Shown in pieces: positions 63,370-64,000 of a DNA stretch of 64,000 bases. Under the pieces are notes generated by a model. It saw only the letters and a list, made by a program, of their open reading frames with translations. It did not search any database and was not told the origin of the DNA. The DNA is from Streptomyces spongiicola (GTDB lineage: Bacteria; Actinomycetota; Actinomycetes; Streptomycetales; Streptomycetaceae): contig NZ_CP029254.1 in the NCBI RefSeq assembly GCF_003122365.1, positions 6,202,001-6,266,000 on the forward strand, written 5' to 3'. Position numbers and translations under genes: made by a program. Each line of letters opens with the position of its first letter. The first letter of the stretch is position 1.

Positions 63370-64000
63370 GTGTCCGATACGCACGTCGCCGACGTGAATC
63401 TGGTGCTGCGCTCGACTCGTGTCGTCACCCCCGGGGGCACGCGCCCCGCGTCGATCGCCGTCGCCGCCGGGAGGATCGCGGCCGTGCTGCCGTACGACGC
63501 CGCGGTGCCCGCCGGAGCCCTGCTGGAGGACGCCGGCGACCATGCCGTCCTACCCGGCCTCGTCGACACTCATGTGCACGTCAACGACCCCGGCCGCACC
63601 GAGTGGGAGGGCTTCTGGACCGCCACCCGGGCGGCCGCCGCCGGCGGCATCACCACACTGCTGGACATGCCGCTGAACTCCCTCCCGCCCACGACCACGG
63701 TCGACGACCTGCGCGTCAAGCAGGACGTGGCACGGCCCAAGGCGCATGTGGACACCGGCTTCTGGGGCGGCGCCGTCCCGGGCAACACCAAGGACCTGCG
63801 CCCGCTGCACGAGGCCGGCGTCTTCGGCTTCAAGTGCTTCCTGTCGCCCTCGGGCGTCGAGGAGTTCCCGGAACTCGACCAGGAGCAGCTCGCCGGCGCC
63901 CTCGCGGAGATCACCGGCTTCGGCGGCCTGCTGATCGTCCACGCCGAGGACCCGCACCACCTGTCCGCCGCCCCGCAGCGGCCGGGTCCCCGCTACGCCG
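63370..64000 (+). CDS. allB: Allantoinase (partial, cut by window edge)
   Basis: The frame runs from GTG 63370 (GAGGGG upstream) through the right edge, about 210 residues, N-terminal half only. It is a cyclic amidohydrolase: the metal-binding VDTHVHVNDPGRTEWEGF motif (about 65-82), the bridging-Lys segment GVFGFKCFLSPSGVEEF (about 153) and the VHAEDPHHL His near the edge. It opens allantoin to allantoate. Operators of both families lie in its upstream region with the divergent IclR regulator. Allantoicase or downstream ureido-enzymes would be expected beyond the edge. Confidence 0.93.
   Translation, partial: MSDTHVADVNLVLRSTRVVTPGGTRPASIAVAAGRIAAVLPYDAAVPAGALLEDAGDHAVLPGLVDTHVHVNDPGRTEWEGFWTATRAAAAGGITTLLDMPLNSLPPTTTVDDLRVKQDVARPKAHVDTGFWGGAVPGNTKDLRPLHEAGVFGFKCFLSPSGVEEFPELDQEQLAGALAEITGFGGLLIVHAEDPHHLSAAPQRPGPRYA

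Overview
The window is very GC-rich with strong G/C third-position bias, Shine-Dalgarno (SD) led ATG/GTG starts and actinomycete protein families (SigK/RskA, DUF4394, DUF5134, DUF397, LCP, PucR and IclR regulators). It reads as a Streptomyces or close relative, probably from a chromosome arm where metabolic islands, an insertion sequence and gene wrecks mix. I see no tRNA, rRNA or CRISPR array.

Left (1-10.9 kb): an asparagine-synthase-like gene, a cytochrome P450 and a DIT1/PvcA-type isocyanide synthase form a candidate small biosynthetic cluster that may continue off the left edge. Next come a secreted YcnI-type copper protein with a DUF5134 membrane partner, an orphan cobF, a TspO-like membrane protein and a zinc-independent NADP oxidoreductase. 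Centre-left (11-21.7 kb): a PucR regulator; two DUF4394 secreted paralogues flanking an intact ISAs1-family element with perfect 10-bp target duplications; a small secreted protein; then a SigK-type locus (fasciclin lipoprotein, membrane molybdopterin oxidoreductase, sigK, rskA). Two secreted-protein genes share a matching promoter pair.

Middle (22-43 kb): a deletion scar joins a LacI regulator and a KDPG aldolase, both lacking their 5' ends, with an intact KDG kinase downstream. Then CorA, an acyl-CoA ligase, a GNAT enzyme, a zinc-ribbon/Mrr-like protein, glyoxylate carboligase, a TrkA-N double-domain channel-like protein, a flotillin/NfeD pair, an LCP cell-wall ligase and CopA behind a clear CsoR box.

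Right (43.7-64 kb, together with gcl at 30.7 kb): a purine-to-glyoxylate catabolic region. Urate is oxidised and opened (uricase, HIU hydrolase, OHCU decarboxylase), allantoin is hydrolysed (allB, cut by the right edge), and glyoxylate goes to glycerate (gcl, tartronate semialdehyde reductase; hyi) or malate (aceB). Catalase, an 8-oxoguanine deaminase-like enzyme, a MocA-like cytidylyltransferase and an IclR regulator (AllR-like) accompany them. Two operator families link these scattered units: paired IclR-type boxes exactly 21 bp apart at gcl, hyi, allR/allB and aceB; and TCAACA-N3-TGTTGA at catalase, the uricase operon and allB. A purine permease beside the uricase operon is a wreck ending near an IS605-like hairpin.

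Almost every intergenic gap carries a short tandem repeat array (units of 9, 11, 12, 14, 15, 16, 23, 29 and 61 bp), several of which begin inside the last codons of the upstream gene.
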